From NCBI GenBank assembly GCA_963973795.1, contig CAXBAF010000001.1, forward strand, positions 186,001-250,000: a DNA stretch of 64,000 bases, written 5' to 3'. The notes under the pieces were generated by a model. That model was not told the DNA's origin. It worked only from the letters and a program-made list of their open reading frames with translations, and did no database searches. The position numbers and the translations under genes were made by a program. This document shows, piece after piece, positions 51,786 to 60,638 of the stretch. The stretch comes from UBA1926 sp002337215 (GTDB taxonomy: Bacteria > Planctomycetota > Phycisphaerae > Phycisphaerales > UBA1924). The first letter of the stretch is position 1. Every line of letters begins with the position of its first letter.

Positions 51786-53501
51786 TCAGTCGAGCCCGAG
51801 CGGCGCGACGCCGACCTTTGGCTCGTCCATCGTCCCCTTGATCGTGTATTTGAGCAGGCGATCGGTCACGCTCCCGAACAGATCGCCGATCGGGCCGAGC
51901 AGGCTCTGCAGCTTCTCGAGAGGCCCGGCGTTGACGCGCAGGTCGAGGGTTTTGTCGAACGCCACCGTGCCGGTCCCCCGAGCCGCGACGAGGTTGGTGA
52001 CCACCTCCGAATTCGTGATCGTCGCGGCATCGGGAGCGAGCGTAAACGTCGCGGTACCCCGGTGGTTCGAGATCTTGTCGGTTGACGGGTCTTTGCCGCT
52101 GACCATCGCCGCGAGCTGCGAGAGCCCCGGAAGGACGAGCAGGCGACCGTCCTTGACGACCACCGACCCCTGTCCCGAGAGCCCGCCGCGGATGTCGGAG
52201 AGCAAAGTTTGAACGTTCCCGCTTCCGTTCAACGTGCCGGCGAGTTTGGGTGGGGCCGCAGCCGGGGCCCCGCCGGGCTGCACCCCCGGCGCCGGCTGCG
52301 AACGGAGCAGGTCGGCGAGTTGCAGCGAGTCGATCGACCAGGCGGCATCGAACGGCATCCCGGTCTGGTTCAGGCTCGATTCGCCGGTCACCGAGACGCG
52401 TCCGCCGTGGATGTCGAGGTCGATCGGTTCGACCGCCAAAATTCCGGCTTCCACCGATGTCGCGATCTGCAGCGCGTCGATCGGCAGGTGGTACTCGCCG
52501 AGCGCCGCGTTCAGATCGGTCCCGTTCACGGTGAGTTCGGCGCTGCCGCTCGTGATGTTCTTGAGATTCGCCCTCGCGCTCCCGGTTGCGGAGATCCGAC
52601 CCCGCACGTCACTCCCGCGGAGAATCTCGGCGAGCGTGTCAGGCAGCGAGCCCATCGTCTCGGGGCCGGCGTCGATCGATGCGGTCAGTTCGCGGATCTC
52701 GGCGTCGAGCGTGTCGAGATTGAGCCTGCCTTCGATCCCCAGCTCGAAGCCCGGCGCGCGCCCGGACGTGAACCCGATGGTGTACCACCCTTTCCCGGTC
52801 CCCTCGCCGGCGTCGGGCTGGATATCCATCTCCGCATCGATGTTGTCGAGACGGATCGGCGTCGCGTTCCCCGGCCCGATGTACTCGAGCACGAAGTCGC
52901 GGAGCACGACGTCGCGGAGCTCGATCGCGTCCGAAAAGAGCGCCCCGCTTTCTTGCTCGCCGGAGGGCTGCTTCGCTTGCACGCCCGCTTGCCGGCCTGC
53001 TGGTGTGGGCGTGCTCCCGGGGCGGGCGCGCGTCATCCGGCTGAATCCCGCGAGCCCGCCGCCGTCGCCGTCTGGACCGGCCTCGATCGCGATGAGCCGC
53101 ACCGATCCCGAATCGAACGAGATCCCCGCGAACCGCAGCGGCTCGCCCTCTGTGGGCCGCTCCGCGAGCGTGATCACCAGCGTCTGCACTTCGATAATCC
53201 GCTCGCCCTCGGGGGTCTCGAGCGTCGCGTCGGTCAGCGTGATGGTGTAAGGCGGCTTGTAGGCGATGTCGGCAAACGCGAGCTGCGGACGCAGGCGAGC
53301 GTTGACCATCCCGAGCAGACGCTCGGAGAGCCACTTCGGAACCCCGATTGTCTGGTCTTTCCCAGCGATCGCGTTGGCGATCTGTCGTGCGACCGCGCCC
53401 GGTCTGTTGCCGGGCGCAAAGACAAAGACCGCGCCCCCGGCAAGGCCGAGGATGACCGCCGCGAGAACGATCCGTGTGAAAATACGCCTGGGTCGTGCCA
53501 C
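51786..53501 (-). CDS. AsmA-like membrane protein
   Basis: 571 residues. One N-terminal membrane helix (IFTRIVLAAVILGLAGGAVFVF) anchors a long periplasmic region rich in beta strands. The C-terminal third has VEPIDLDIHGGRVSVTGESSLNQTG and LSDIRGGLSGQGSVVVKDGRLLVLPGLSQLAAMV, the AsmA/TamB-type C-terminal pattern in which a G-x-L-x-x-x-D-G motif recurs. AsmA-like proteins are thought to move phospholipids to the outer membrane. It is not obviously in an operon with aroK, which starts 52 bp downstream of its stop. Confidence 0.85.
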   Translation of the reverse strand: MARPRRIFTRIVLAAVILGLAGGAVFVFAPGNRPGAVARQIANAIAGKDQTIGVPKWLSERLLGMVNARLRPQLAFADIAYKPPYTITLTDATLETPEGERIIEVQTLVITLAERPTEGEPLRFAGISFDSGSVRLIAIEAGPDGDGGGLAGFSRMTRARPGSTPTPAGRQAGVQAKQPSGEQESGALFSDAIELRDVVLRDFVLEYIGPGNATPIRLDNIDAEMDIQPDAGEGTGKGWYTIGFTSGRAPGFELGIEGRLNLDTLDAEIRELTASIDAGPETMGSLPDTLAEILRGSDVRGRISATGSARANLKNITSGSAELTVNGTDLNAALGEYHLPIDALQIATSVEAGILAVEPIDLDIHGGRVSVTGESSLNQTGMPFDAAWSIDSLQLADLLRSQPAPGVQPGGAPAAAPPKLAGTLNGSGNVQTLLSDIRGGLSGQGSVVVKDGRLLVLPGLSQLAAMVSGKDPSTDKISNHRGTATFTLAPDAATITNSEVVTNLVAARGTGTVAFDKTLDLRVNAGPLEKLQSLLGPIGDLFGSVTDRLLKYTIKGTMDEPKVGVAPLGLD

Positions 53502-53578
53502 GTCAGTTGATCCGGATCGAGGCCCGAACTATTCCATGGCTATCGCCGATCATCGATCGTCAGTCAGGGAGCGGCCCG

Positions 53579-54142
53579 TCACTCCTTGACGCGTGACATG
53601 TACGACCCGTCCTCGGTCGAGACCTTGACCTTCTCGCCGATCTCGATGAACGGGGGCACGCGGGTCTTGAGCCCCGTGTCGCACTCGGCTTCCTTGAGCT
53701 GGTTGGTCGCGGTCGCGCCCTTGACGACGGGGGTCGTGTCGGTGATGGTCACCTCGACCGACGCCGGGAGTTCCACGCTCACCGGGTTCTCCTCGTGGAA
53801 GAGCATGGTGCACGAGGAGTTCGGCGCGAGGTAGAGCAGCGCTTCGCCCAGCAGGTCGGGACCGATCTCGACCTGGTCGTAGTCGCTTGTGTTCATGAAG
53901 GTGCCGCCGCCCGAGCCGTCGGCGAACAGGAACTCCATCTCGCGCCGGTCGAGCGTCGCGCCCTCGACGGTGTCGGAGCTGTTGAAGCGCTGCTCTTTCA
54001 TGCCCGAGCCGTCAACGCCGCGCATCTTCGCCTGGATGTAGGCGGGACCCTTGCCCGGCTTGACATGCTCGGTCTTGACGACCACGTAGAGCTTGCCGGA
54101 AAGGTTGACGGCGACGCCGGGCTTGATCTCGTTCGCTTTCAT
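53579..54142 (-). CDS. efp: Elongation factor P
   Basis: 187 residues, three beta-barrel domains. It begins MKANEIKPGVAVNLSGKLYVVVKTEHVKPGKGPAYIQAKMRGV in register. The loop tip residue that enters the ribosome is Lys in KPGKGPA, so Lys-type modification rather than EarP rhamnosylation of Arg would apply. No modification enzyme (EpmA, YmfI) is in the window. The end EIGEKVKVSTEDGSYMSRVKE is domain III. I use the ATG at 54142; the ATG at 54157 would add five residues. Confidence 0.95.
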   Translation of the reverse strand: MKANEIKPGVAVNLSGKLYVVVKTEHVKPGKGPAYIQAKMRGVDGSGMKEQRFNSSDTVEGATLDRREMEFLFADGSGGGTFMNTSDYDQVEIGPDLLGEALLYLAPNSSCTMLFHEENPVSVELPASVEVTITDTTPVVKGATATNQLKEAECDTGLKTRVPPFIEIGEKVKVSTEDGSYMSRVKE

Positions 54143-54399
54143 CGTGTCTGCTTCCATCTCGGGGCGGGATCGCCGCTCGGTTGGGTGTCGCGGCGCGGCC
54201 GCTCGGGTGGTGGTCAGGGCCCGTGGAATCGGGACGCTATGGTAGATCGATCACGCCTCCAGAGCGGGCCCGGAAGGCCATGCGAGAGGCGATTTCCCCC
54301 AAGGCCCGGCGGCTCAGGGGCACCGAGCCCACAGCAGAGCCCAGATTCCCCGCCAGATCGAAACGCGACCCGCCCCGGGCGACCAATCAGGAGACCGCG

Positions 54400-55482
54400 A
54401 TGGAGACCCACGAGCAGACAGCCGGACTCACCCGCCGGGCCTTTCTCGCGAGGGCGGGGTCCGCCGCGGGGACCGCCGCAGGATTGGCCGTGGCACCCTT
54501 CGCGGTATCGGCGTTCGCGTCCAAGGCCCGGGCCAGCTGGATGGGCGTCGCCCAGGACGACGCGGGCCAGGTCGTCGCGTCCCCCTTCGAGTGGATGCAG
54601 GTCCGCCCCGGCGTCTTCGCGAGTTCCAATCTCGCGACAGGCGGCAACTGCCTGGTCTTCCGGGGGGGCGACCGGTGCCTGCTGGTCGATACCAAGTTCC
54701 CTGCCTTCTCCCCGCTGATCGGTCGCGACGCCGAAGCCCTCACCGGTCTCGCGCCGACCCACGTCGTCAACACCCACCACCACGGCGACCACTCCGGAGG
54801 CAACCAGGCTTTCACCGGCAACGCGATCGTGATGGCGCACGAGAAAGGGGAGGGGCGTGTCCGCGGGCAGTTCGAGAATTATGTCGCCGGGATCACGGGC
54901 GGTGCACGGACGGTCGAGCGCGCACCGGAAGCGTTCCGCGCAACGATCATGAAGGATCTCGAGGCCCTGCTCGCGCAGGCGGATGCTCTCGAGGCGTCCG
55001 ACTGGATCGCCAACACGCCGATCACGTCGCCCGTGTCGGGCCTCGACTTCGACGGCGAGTGGATCGAACTCCGCCACTTCGGGCGCCCGAGCCACACAGA
55101 CAACGACCTTGTGATCCGGCTCGCCGGCCGCAACGTCATCCACACGGGCGACGTCGTCTTCAATGGGCTGCACCCCTTCTTCGACGCCGACGGCGGCGCG
55201 AGCAGCGCCGATTGGATCGAGACGCTCGCCGATATCGACGCCCTGTGCGACGCCGACACGGTGATCGTGCCAGGGCACGGCCCCGCGGGAGACCGCGGCA
55301 TCGTCCGCACGCAGCAGCGGTATATCGAACAGCTCCGAGAGAGCGTCCGGAACGCGATCGATGCCGGGACGCCGCTCGACGATCTCCGCGACCAGACCTT
55401 CCCGTTCATGGAGGGCATGGGCTTCGATCGCCTGCGCGAGAACGCGATCGTGTTCGTCTACAACGAACTGACGAGCGGCTGA
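54400..55482 (+). CDS. Tat-exported metallo-beta-lactamase-fold hydrolase
   Basis: 360 residues. A twin-arginine signal is evident: LTRRAFLARAG, then a mild hydrophobic stretch ending ASKARA. The MBL fold follows with the zinc motif NTHHHGDHSGGN (H-x-H-x-D-H), a downstream His in GRPSHTDNDLVI, the Asp/His of IHTGDVVF, and VPGHGPAGD. Complete metal ligands argue for an active enzyme. Substrate is unknown; the layout is like class B beta-lactamase relatives and other periplasmic MBL hydrolases. CAGGAG precedes the ATG at 54400. Upstream, efp is divergent with 257 bp between starts. Confidence 0.88.
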   Translation: METHEQTAGLTRRAFLARAGSAAGTAAGLAVAPFAVSAFASKARASWMGVAQDDAGQVVASPFEWMQVRPGVFASSNLATGGNCLVFRGGDRCLLVDTKFPAFSPLIGRDAEALTGLAPTHVVNTHHHGDHSGGNQAFTGNAIVMAHEKGEGRVRGQFENYVAGITGGARTVERAPEAFRATIMKDLEALLAQADALEASDWIANTPITSPVSGLDFDGEWIELRHFGRPSHTDNDLVIRLAGRNVIHTGDVVFNGLHPFFDADGGASSADWIETLADIDALCDADTVIVPGHGPAGDRGIVRTQQRYIEQLRESVRNAIDAGTPLDDLRDQTFPFMEGMGFDRLRENAIVFVYNELTSG

Positions 55483-55600
55483 GCGTGCATACCACGCATC
55501 GGTCTGTATGCTGCACCGAGCCAGTCGCATGGCTCGGTGGGCCTATGTCTCGCTCGCCGGGCAGCGCCGGAAGGGGGCCACCATCGACTCCGAGATCCTG

Positions 55601-57151
55601 ATGCCAGAGAGCCTTTTCAGCGGAGACAATCTCCTGAAGATGCTCGCGTTCGCGCTCTACGCCGTCGTGCTGCTCATCATCGGCTACCTCGCCTCCAAGA
55701 AAATGCACGACATCCGCGACTACTTCGCCAGCGGGAAGAGGCTGGGCTTCATCAATGTCGCGTTCAGCAGCCGGGCGACCGGCGAATCGGCGTGGCTGCT
55801 GCTCGGGCTGACCGGGATGGGCTACGCCGTCGGCATGAAGGCGATGTGGGTCGTGCTGGGCGAGATGCTCGGCGTCGGCATCGCCTGGATCTTCATGGCA
55901 AAGCGGTTCAAGCGACTTACCGACAAGTACGACTCGATCACCGTTCCCGACTACCTCGAGAGCCGGCTCCGCGACTCGAGCCATTGGCTCCGCCTCATCG
56001 CGTGCGGCGCGCTGCTCATCTTCGTCCCCATCTACGCCGGAACGCAGGTCCACGCCGCGGGCGGCGCGTTCTTCTCATTCCTGGGCTGGAACCACTACGT
56101 CGGCGCATCGGTCGGGTTCCTCGTGGTGCTGCTCTACATCACCCAGGGCGGGTTCACCGCAGTGGTCTGGTCCGATGTGTTCCAGGGCTCGCTGATGGCC
56201 TTGGGCCTCATCGCCCTGCCGATCGTCGGTCTGCTCGAGGCGGGCGGTGTGACGCGCGTCACCGAAACGCTCGAAGCGGTGGACCCGGGGCTGCTCACCT
56301 TCCACGCGGGCGACGGCTGGACGCTCATGACCGTCCTCTCGATCATCGGGTTCATGATGATCGGTATCGGGTTCCTGGGCTCGCCGCAGGTCTTCGTCCG
56401 CTTCATCTCGATCAAGAGCGAGAAGGAAATCCTCCCCGGGACGATCACGGCATTGACCTGGACGCTGCTGGCCGACTCCGGCGCCGTGCTCGTGGGTGTC
56501 ACGGGTCGGGCGCTCTTCACGCCAGGCGACATCGGCGGGCTGGACCAGAACATCCTCCCGGTGATGAGCGACACGTTGCTCCCCGCGTTCTTCAGCGGGC
56601 TGTACATCGCCATGGTGCTCAGCGCGATCATGTCCACGATCGACTCGCTGCTCGTCGTCGCGTCGTCGGCCGCGGTGCGCGACTACTGGCAGAAGACGCG
56701 CCACCCCGACATGCCCGACGACACGCTCATGAGCCTGAGCAAGAAGCTCACCGTGGCGCTCGCGCTCGTGTCGTTCGCGATCGGCATCGGCATCCTGCTC
56801 TACGACAAGGAGCAGGGCATCTTCTGGACGATCATCTTCGGCTGGTCGGGCATCGCCGCGACCTTCTGCCCGACGATCGTCCTGAGCCTGTTCTGGACGA
56901 AGCTGACATCGCTGGGCGCGAAGTGCTCGATGGTCGCGGGGTTCTGCAGCGTCTCGATCTTTAAGTTCGCGATCCCGCCACTGCTCGACGCGGCGGGATT
57001 CGACGGGCTGAACGACGCGCTCGCGGCGCTCGATGTCCTCCCGCCCTCCTTCGCGGTCGGCATGATCGTCGCGGTCGTCGTCAGCCTCGCCGACAGCAAG
57101 GGCCGGGCAAAGCTCGACGGGATCGCCTTGGAGATCCGCGGCGAACGCTGA
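55601..57151 (+). CDS. Sodium:solute symporter (SSS family)
   Basis: 516 residues, about 13 membrane helices. The SSS core features are FASGKRLGFINVAFSSRATGESAWLLLGLTGMGYAVG, then YDSITVPDYLESRLRD, YITQGGFTAVVWSDVFQG and VLSAIMSTIDSLLVVASSAAVRDYW, the PutP-type sodium-site helix. Substrate cannot be read from the sequence; the match is broadly PutP-like. The ATG at 55601 is chosen; a longer frame from 55508 adds 31 basic residues before the first helix. It follows the MBL gene by 118 bp. Confidence 0.92.
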   Translation: MPESLFSGDNLLKMLAFALYAVVLLIIGYLASKKMHDIRDYFASGKRLGFINVAFSSRATGESAWLLLGLTGMGYAVGMKAMWVVLGEMLGVGIAWIFMAKRFKRLTDKYDSITVPDYLESRLRDSSHWLRLIACGALLIFVPIYAGTQVHAAGGAFFSFLGWNHYVGASVGFLVVLLYITQGGFTAVVWSDVFQGSLMALGLIALPIVGLLEAGGVTRVTETLEAVDPGLLTFHAGDGWTLMTVLSIIGFMMIGIGFLGSPQVFVRFISIKSEKEILPGTITALTWTLLADSGAVLVGVTGRALFTPGDIGGLDQNILPVMSDTLLPAFFSGLYIAMVLSAIMSTIDSLLVVASSAAVRDYWQKTRHPDMPDDTLMSLSKKLTVALALVSFAIGIGILLYDKEQGIFWTIIFGWSGIAATFCPTIVLSLFWTKLTSLGAKCSMVAGFCSVSIFKFAIPPLLDAAGFDGLNDALAALDVLPPSFAVGMIVAVVVSLADSKGRAKLDGIALEIRGER

Positions 57152-57299
57152 TCTCCGATAAGAGCACCCGCTCTCCGATAACCACGGTCCGGACCGGTGG
57201 TGTCGCGGTGCTGATGCAGTTTCCGCGAATACGACTGCAACTCAGGTTGTCAGCCGAACGCACCGGGATATGCTGTCGCTGACCGACAAGGAGAGAGAC

Positions 57300-57947
57300 A
57301 TGACCCCCGCCCAGCGCTTCGCCGCCGGCGCGATCTTGGCATCCGCTTCGATCACGATCGCCGGTGAGTTCAATCTCGGATTCGAGCACTACACCGGCTA
57401 CGACCAGGGCGCCGATCCGCTCGCCGGCATCTCCTTCACCATCGACACCAACGAGTCCGCGGGGTACGCCGATTTCACGCTTGCGCTCGACGCCGGCACC
57501 GGCCTCGGGACCGTCAAGTCCATCTGGTTTGAGAACGGCTCGGGGCTCGGCGACGTCCTCGCGGTCCACGACACGGGAAGCGTGGACATGCGGCTCGGGC
57601 GCGGGTCCCGCAACCCGGCCGGCTCCAACGGCGAACTCGCGTGGAACGGCACCGACGAGCGGCTCGGCCGCAAGGGCAGCGCCGCCATGGGGATCGACGC
57701 CGGCGAATCGCTGACAATCCGGTACGCCGCCGATTCGGGGTTCTTTTCTGAAGGGCTCAATCGGCTGCTCGCCGGAGAATCGCGCATCGCATTCCATCTC
57801 CAGCGGCTCGGCGAGAACCAAGACTACAGCGCGCACTTCGTCAGCACCGGGGGTGGCATCCACCTCGAAACGGTCCCGCTTCCCTCGGCGGGCCTGCTCG
57901 CCGGTGCCGGGCTCTCGATCGTCGGCACCCGACGCCGCCGCCGCTGA
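57300..57947 (+). CDS. Secreted protein with PEP-CTERM-like tail
   Basis: 215 residues. AAGGAG (57288-57293) precedes the ATG at 57300. A signal peptide (FAAGAILASASITIAG) and a beta-rich body with paired acidic segments are followed by the sorting tail. The tail reads VPLPSAGLLAGAGLSIVGTRRRRR: proline motif, hydrophobic helix, then a run of Arg. This is the PEP-CTERM/exosortase layout, with PLPSA in place of PEP. No exosortase is in the window. It is related in design, though not closely in sequence, to the two genes near 62400-63800. Confidence 0.8.
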   Translation: MTPAQRFAAGAILASASITIAGEFNLGFEHYTGYDQGADPLAGISFTIDTNESAGYADFTLALDAGTGLGTVKSIWFENGSGLGDVLAVHDTGSVDMRLGRGSRNPAGSNGELAWNGTDERLGRKGSAAMGIDAGESLTIRYAADSGFFSEGLNRLLAGESRIAFHLQRLGENQDYSAHFVSTGGGIHLETVPLPSAGLLAGAGLSIVGTRRRRR

Positions 57948-57953
57948 TCGCCT

Positions 57954-58835
57954 TCACGACTTCATGGTGGCAACGCGCCGCTCGAGCGAGTCAGCAAACC
58001 GATCAACCGACCGCGGCGCGAGCGAGAAGTACATCGAAGGCTCGATCAGCTCCAACTCGCTGAGCACCGTCTCGCCCGAGTCGGCCTGCATGACATCGAC
58101 TCGCGCATACAGCGGGGCATACCCGCACGCAGCGACGACCCGGTCCGCGAGGTCGCGATCGGCATCGGCTACAGCCGGGCACGCGCTCACGGCCTCCGCA
58201 TCCCCCGCGAACCGCCTCGACTTCTCGATTACGTGCGAGACCTCCCCGTCGATCCAGACGATCGCCCGCTCGGCTTCGCCCGCCGACCCGCCCTCGACAC
58301 TCCGCAGATAGGGCTGCACCATCGCCGGTGCGTCGGTTCGCCATGTTCGCACATACAGATCAGCACCGGAGCCCGGATCGTGGATCGCATCGCCTGTGAA
58401 CCGCGCCGTGTTGACCGAGCCCGCCGAGACGACGGGCTTGACGACGATGTCGTCCCAGCCCCGTGATCGTGCGCACGCCGCGACACCCGCCGGGTCGCCC
58501 CGGTCCACGATTGCGGTCGGCACGATCGGGATCCCGCGCGACGCCAATTCGAGCAGGTACCGCTTGTCCAGGTTCCACCGCACCGCTCCGGGTGGGTTCA
58601 GAACCCGGGCCGCGACATCGGGGCGATCGAGCCACGCCCGGAACGCGTCGGCCTTGTGGGCGTAGTCCCACGTCGCTCGGAGCACGATCGCATCGCAGGC
58701 GGTGAAATCCGCCGCCGGGTTGTCCCACACCACCGGGTCGGCCTCGTGGCCCCGGCCCCGCAAGGCATCGAGCAGCGGGGCCTCGTCCGGGTCGTGCTCG
58801 GGCAACGGGTCGCAGGTGAGCAGTGCGAATCGCAT
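57954..58835 (-). CDS. ATP-grasp protein (glutathione-synthetase/RimK-like)
   Basis: 293 residues. The N-terminus (MRFALLTCDPLPEHDPDEAPLLDALRGRGHEADPVVW) forms a pre-ATP-grasp domain. The ATP-grasp fold has DKRYLLELASRGIPIVPTAIV, IVVKPVVSAGSVNTARF, MVQPYLRSVEGG (the adenine hinge), AIVWIDGEVSHVIEKSRRF and the metal-binding LSELELIEPSMYFSLAP. Its closest well-known relatives are the DcsG/cycloserine-pathway and prokaryotic glutathione-synthetase-like ligases. It likely joins a carboxylate to an amine; the substrates are unknown. It converges on the PEP-CTERM gene 6 bp away. Confidence 0.85.
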   Translation of the reverse strand: MRFALLTCDPLPEHDPDEAPLLDALRGRGHEADPVVWDNPAADFTACDAIVLRATWDYAHKADAFRAWLDRPDVAARVLNPPGAVRWNLDKRYLLELASRGIPIVPTAIVDRGDPAGVAACARSRGWDDIVVKPVVSAGSVNTARFTGDAIHDPGSGADLYVRTWRTDAPAMVQPYLRSVEGGSAGEAERAIVWIDGEVSHVIEKSRRFAGDAEAVSACPAVADADRDLADRVVAACGYAPLYARVDVMQADSGETVLSELELIEPSMYFSLAPRSVDRFADSLERRVATMKS

Positions 58836-58940
58836 GGGCCGGGTACCTTTCCTTCGAGACGAAGACCGACATCAATTCGGGGATCAGCGACCGAAAACAG
58901 GCCTCGGGGCCGGGAGAACGGGCCTTGGAGGCGCTAGTAT

Positions 58941-58958
58941 TTTCAGAATATTGTGAAA
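58941..58958 (+). promoter_or_regulatory. AT-rich near-palindrome upstream of mqnC
   Basis: TTTCAGAATATTGTGAAA matches its own reverse complement at 16 of 18 positions. It is a rare AT-rich island in this GC-rich window, between the divergent ATP-grasp and mqnC genes. A TAGTAT (58935-58940) just before it could be a -10 element. The size and symmetry suggest a dimeric repressor site; I do not know the regulator. Confidence 0.5.
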
Positions 58959-58997
58959 TCCACGCCGTGCCGGCTCCCGAATCCATCTTTGGAGGCC

Positions 58998-59080
58998 CCT
59001 CGGCGTAGAAACGCACAATGCGACAGGGGCTCTGTGCTGAGGGCGGGCCGGAAACCAGATGTCTCCGAACGCCGACGAGG
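58998..59080 (+). ncRNA. Candidate structured leader of mqnC
   Basis: CCTCGGCGT (58998-59006) can pair with ACGCCGACGAGG (59069-59080) with a two-base bulge, enclosing about 60 bases. Inside, GCACA (59013-59017) pairs with TGTGC (59033-59037). The structure would end 22 bases before the ATG. It matches no riboswitch that I recognise and is a hypothesis only. Confidence 0.3.
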
Positions 59081-59102
59081 CAACGATAGCGGTGGAGCAA
59101 CC

Positions 59103-60584
59103 ATGAACGAGGCGAGCACTCCCAACACGACAGCGCGGGCGACCATCTACCAGCCCCTCCCCGAGCACCCGCGGCTCGATGCGCTCGACGCCGGCCTCCT
59201 CGGCTCGGTCGTCCGTGGTGAAGCCCGTCTGTCCCCGCAGCAGGGTCTGGACCTTCTCGAGCGCGCGCCGATGCACACGCTCGGACGGTACGCCGACGCG
59301 CGCTGCCGGCACGTCCACGGCGACACGATCCGCACCTACGTCATCGACCGCAACATCAACTACACCAACGTGTGCACCGCGAAGTGCACGTTCTGCGCGT
59401 TCCGGCGCGACGCGACCGATCACGATTCGTACACGCTCGAGAAAGAAGAACTCTTCGCGAAGGTCGAGGCCGTGCGCGCGATCGGGGGCACGCAGATCCT
59501 GATGCAGGGCGGCATGAACCCCGACCTGCCGCTCGATTGGTATCTCGACCTGCTCAGCGAGTTGAAGACCCGCTTCCCGGGTCTGCACATCCACGCGTTC
59601 AGCCCCCCCGAGATGATCGAGTTCGTGAACTTCTTCGACCCGCCCGGCGCGAACCTCGAAGAGAAGATCCGATGGGTGCTCGTCCGCTTGCAGCAGGCCG
59701 GGCTCGACAGTCTCCCCGGCGGGGGCGGCGAGATCTTCGCCCCCGCGGTGCGCAACAAGATCGGTCTCGGCAAGTGCACCGCCGAGGCGTGGCTGACGAC
59801 GATGTACGTCGCCCATTCGCTGGGCATGTACACCAGCGCGACGATGATGTTCGGTCACATCGAGGGCTACGCAGACCGGATCCACCACATGCGCCTTGTC
59901 CGCGAGTGGCAGGACAAAGCCCTGCTCGACTTCGGGACCGGCGAGATCCCCGACTCCGTCGCAGGCGACCCGACGATCGCGAAGCCGACCACAGGCGGGC
60001 ACTATGTCAGCTTCATCTCCTGGCCTTTCCAGCCGGATAACACACCGCTGGGCCGGGTGAAAGAGTGGGGCACGCTCGCTGATGACGAAGGAGAGTTCCC
60101 GGGTGATGTGGTCGCGACGCTCGACGGGAGCGGGACGAAGGCGGACCACAAAGAGTTCGGCCGGCGCATCCGCATGGCGGGCGCGACCGAATACCTGCGC
60201 ACGCAGGCGGTCAGCCGGCTCATGCTCGACAACATCTACTCGATCGGGTCGAGTTGGGTCACGATGGGTCCCCACATCGGCCAGCTCGCGCTCCACTACG
60301 GCGCCAACGACATGGGCAGTGTGATGATGGAGGAGAACGTCGTCAGCGCCGCAGGGACGACCTACTGCCTCGACGAGCCCGTGCTCAACCACTTGATCCG
60401 CACGGCGGGATTCACCCCCGCGCAGCGGAACAACACCTACGACATCCTCAGGCTCAACACGGGTGAGAACAGCCCCGACCTGCTCGTCGAGGATTGGTCA
60501 GAGCACCGCGCCAAGAAGCTGCACCAGCAGGCGAACGCGCCGGTCAACGCCCCGGCGGACCTCACGGTCGGCGCGAGCGACTGA
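59103..60584 (+). CDS. mqnC: Cyclic dehypoxanthinyl futalosine synthase MqnC (radical SAM)
   Basis: 493 residues; known MqnC proteins are about 360-400. The [4Fe-4S] motif is CTAKCTFC within YVIDRNINYTNVCTAKCTFCAFRR. LMQGGMNPDLPLDWYLDLLSELK and HIHAFSPPEMIEFV are MqnC signatures, as are LDSLPGGGGEIF and ATMMFGHIEGYADRIHHM. It makes the spiro ring of the futalosine route to menaquinone. The excess length comes from segments around residues 285-360 (DFGTGEIPDSVAGDPTIAK, GEFPGDVVATLDGSGTKADH) and a longer tail. Other mqn genes are not in the window. Confidence 0.9.
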   Translation: MNEASTPNTTARATIYQPLPEHPRLDALDAGLLGSVVRGEARLSPQQGLDLLERAPMHTLGRYADARCRHVHGDTIRTYVIDRNINYTNVCTAKCTFCAFRRDATDHDSYTLEKEELFAKVEAVRAIGGTQILMQGGMNPDLPLDWYLDLLSELKTRFPGLHIHAFSPPEMIEFVNFFDPPGANLEEKIRWVLVRLQQAGLDSLPGGGGEIFAPAVRNKIGLGKCTAEAWLTTMYVAHSLGMYTSATMMFGHIEGYADRIHHMRLVREWQDKALLDFGTGEIPDSVAGDPTIAKPTTGGHYVSFISWPFQPDNTPLGRVKEWGTLADDEGEFPGDVVATLDGSGTKADHKEFGRRIRMAGATEYLRTQAVSRLMLDNIYSIGSSWVTMGPHIGQLALHYGANDMGSVMMEENVVSAAGTTYCLDEPVLNHLIRTAGFTPAQRNNTYDILRLNTGENSPDLLVEDWSEHRAKKLHQQANAPVNAPADLTVGASD

Positions 60585-60638
60585 CCGAGCGGCAGGCCCG
60601 ACTCCGCGCTGGCGGACGGAACCAGATACGCTCGGCCC

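Noticed and set aside
53550..53578. Overlapping minus-strand frames after efp
   Set aside because: They are out-of-frame readings of efp itself with no independent start or composition support.
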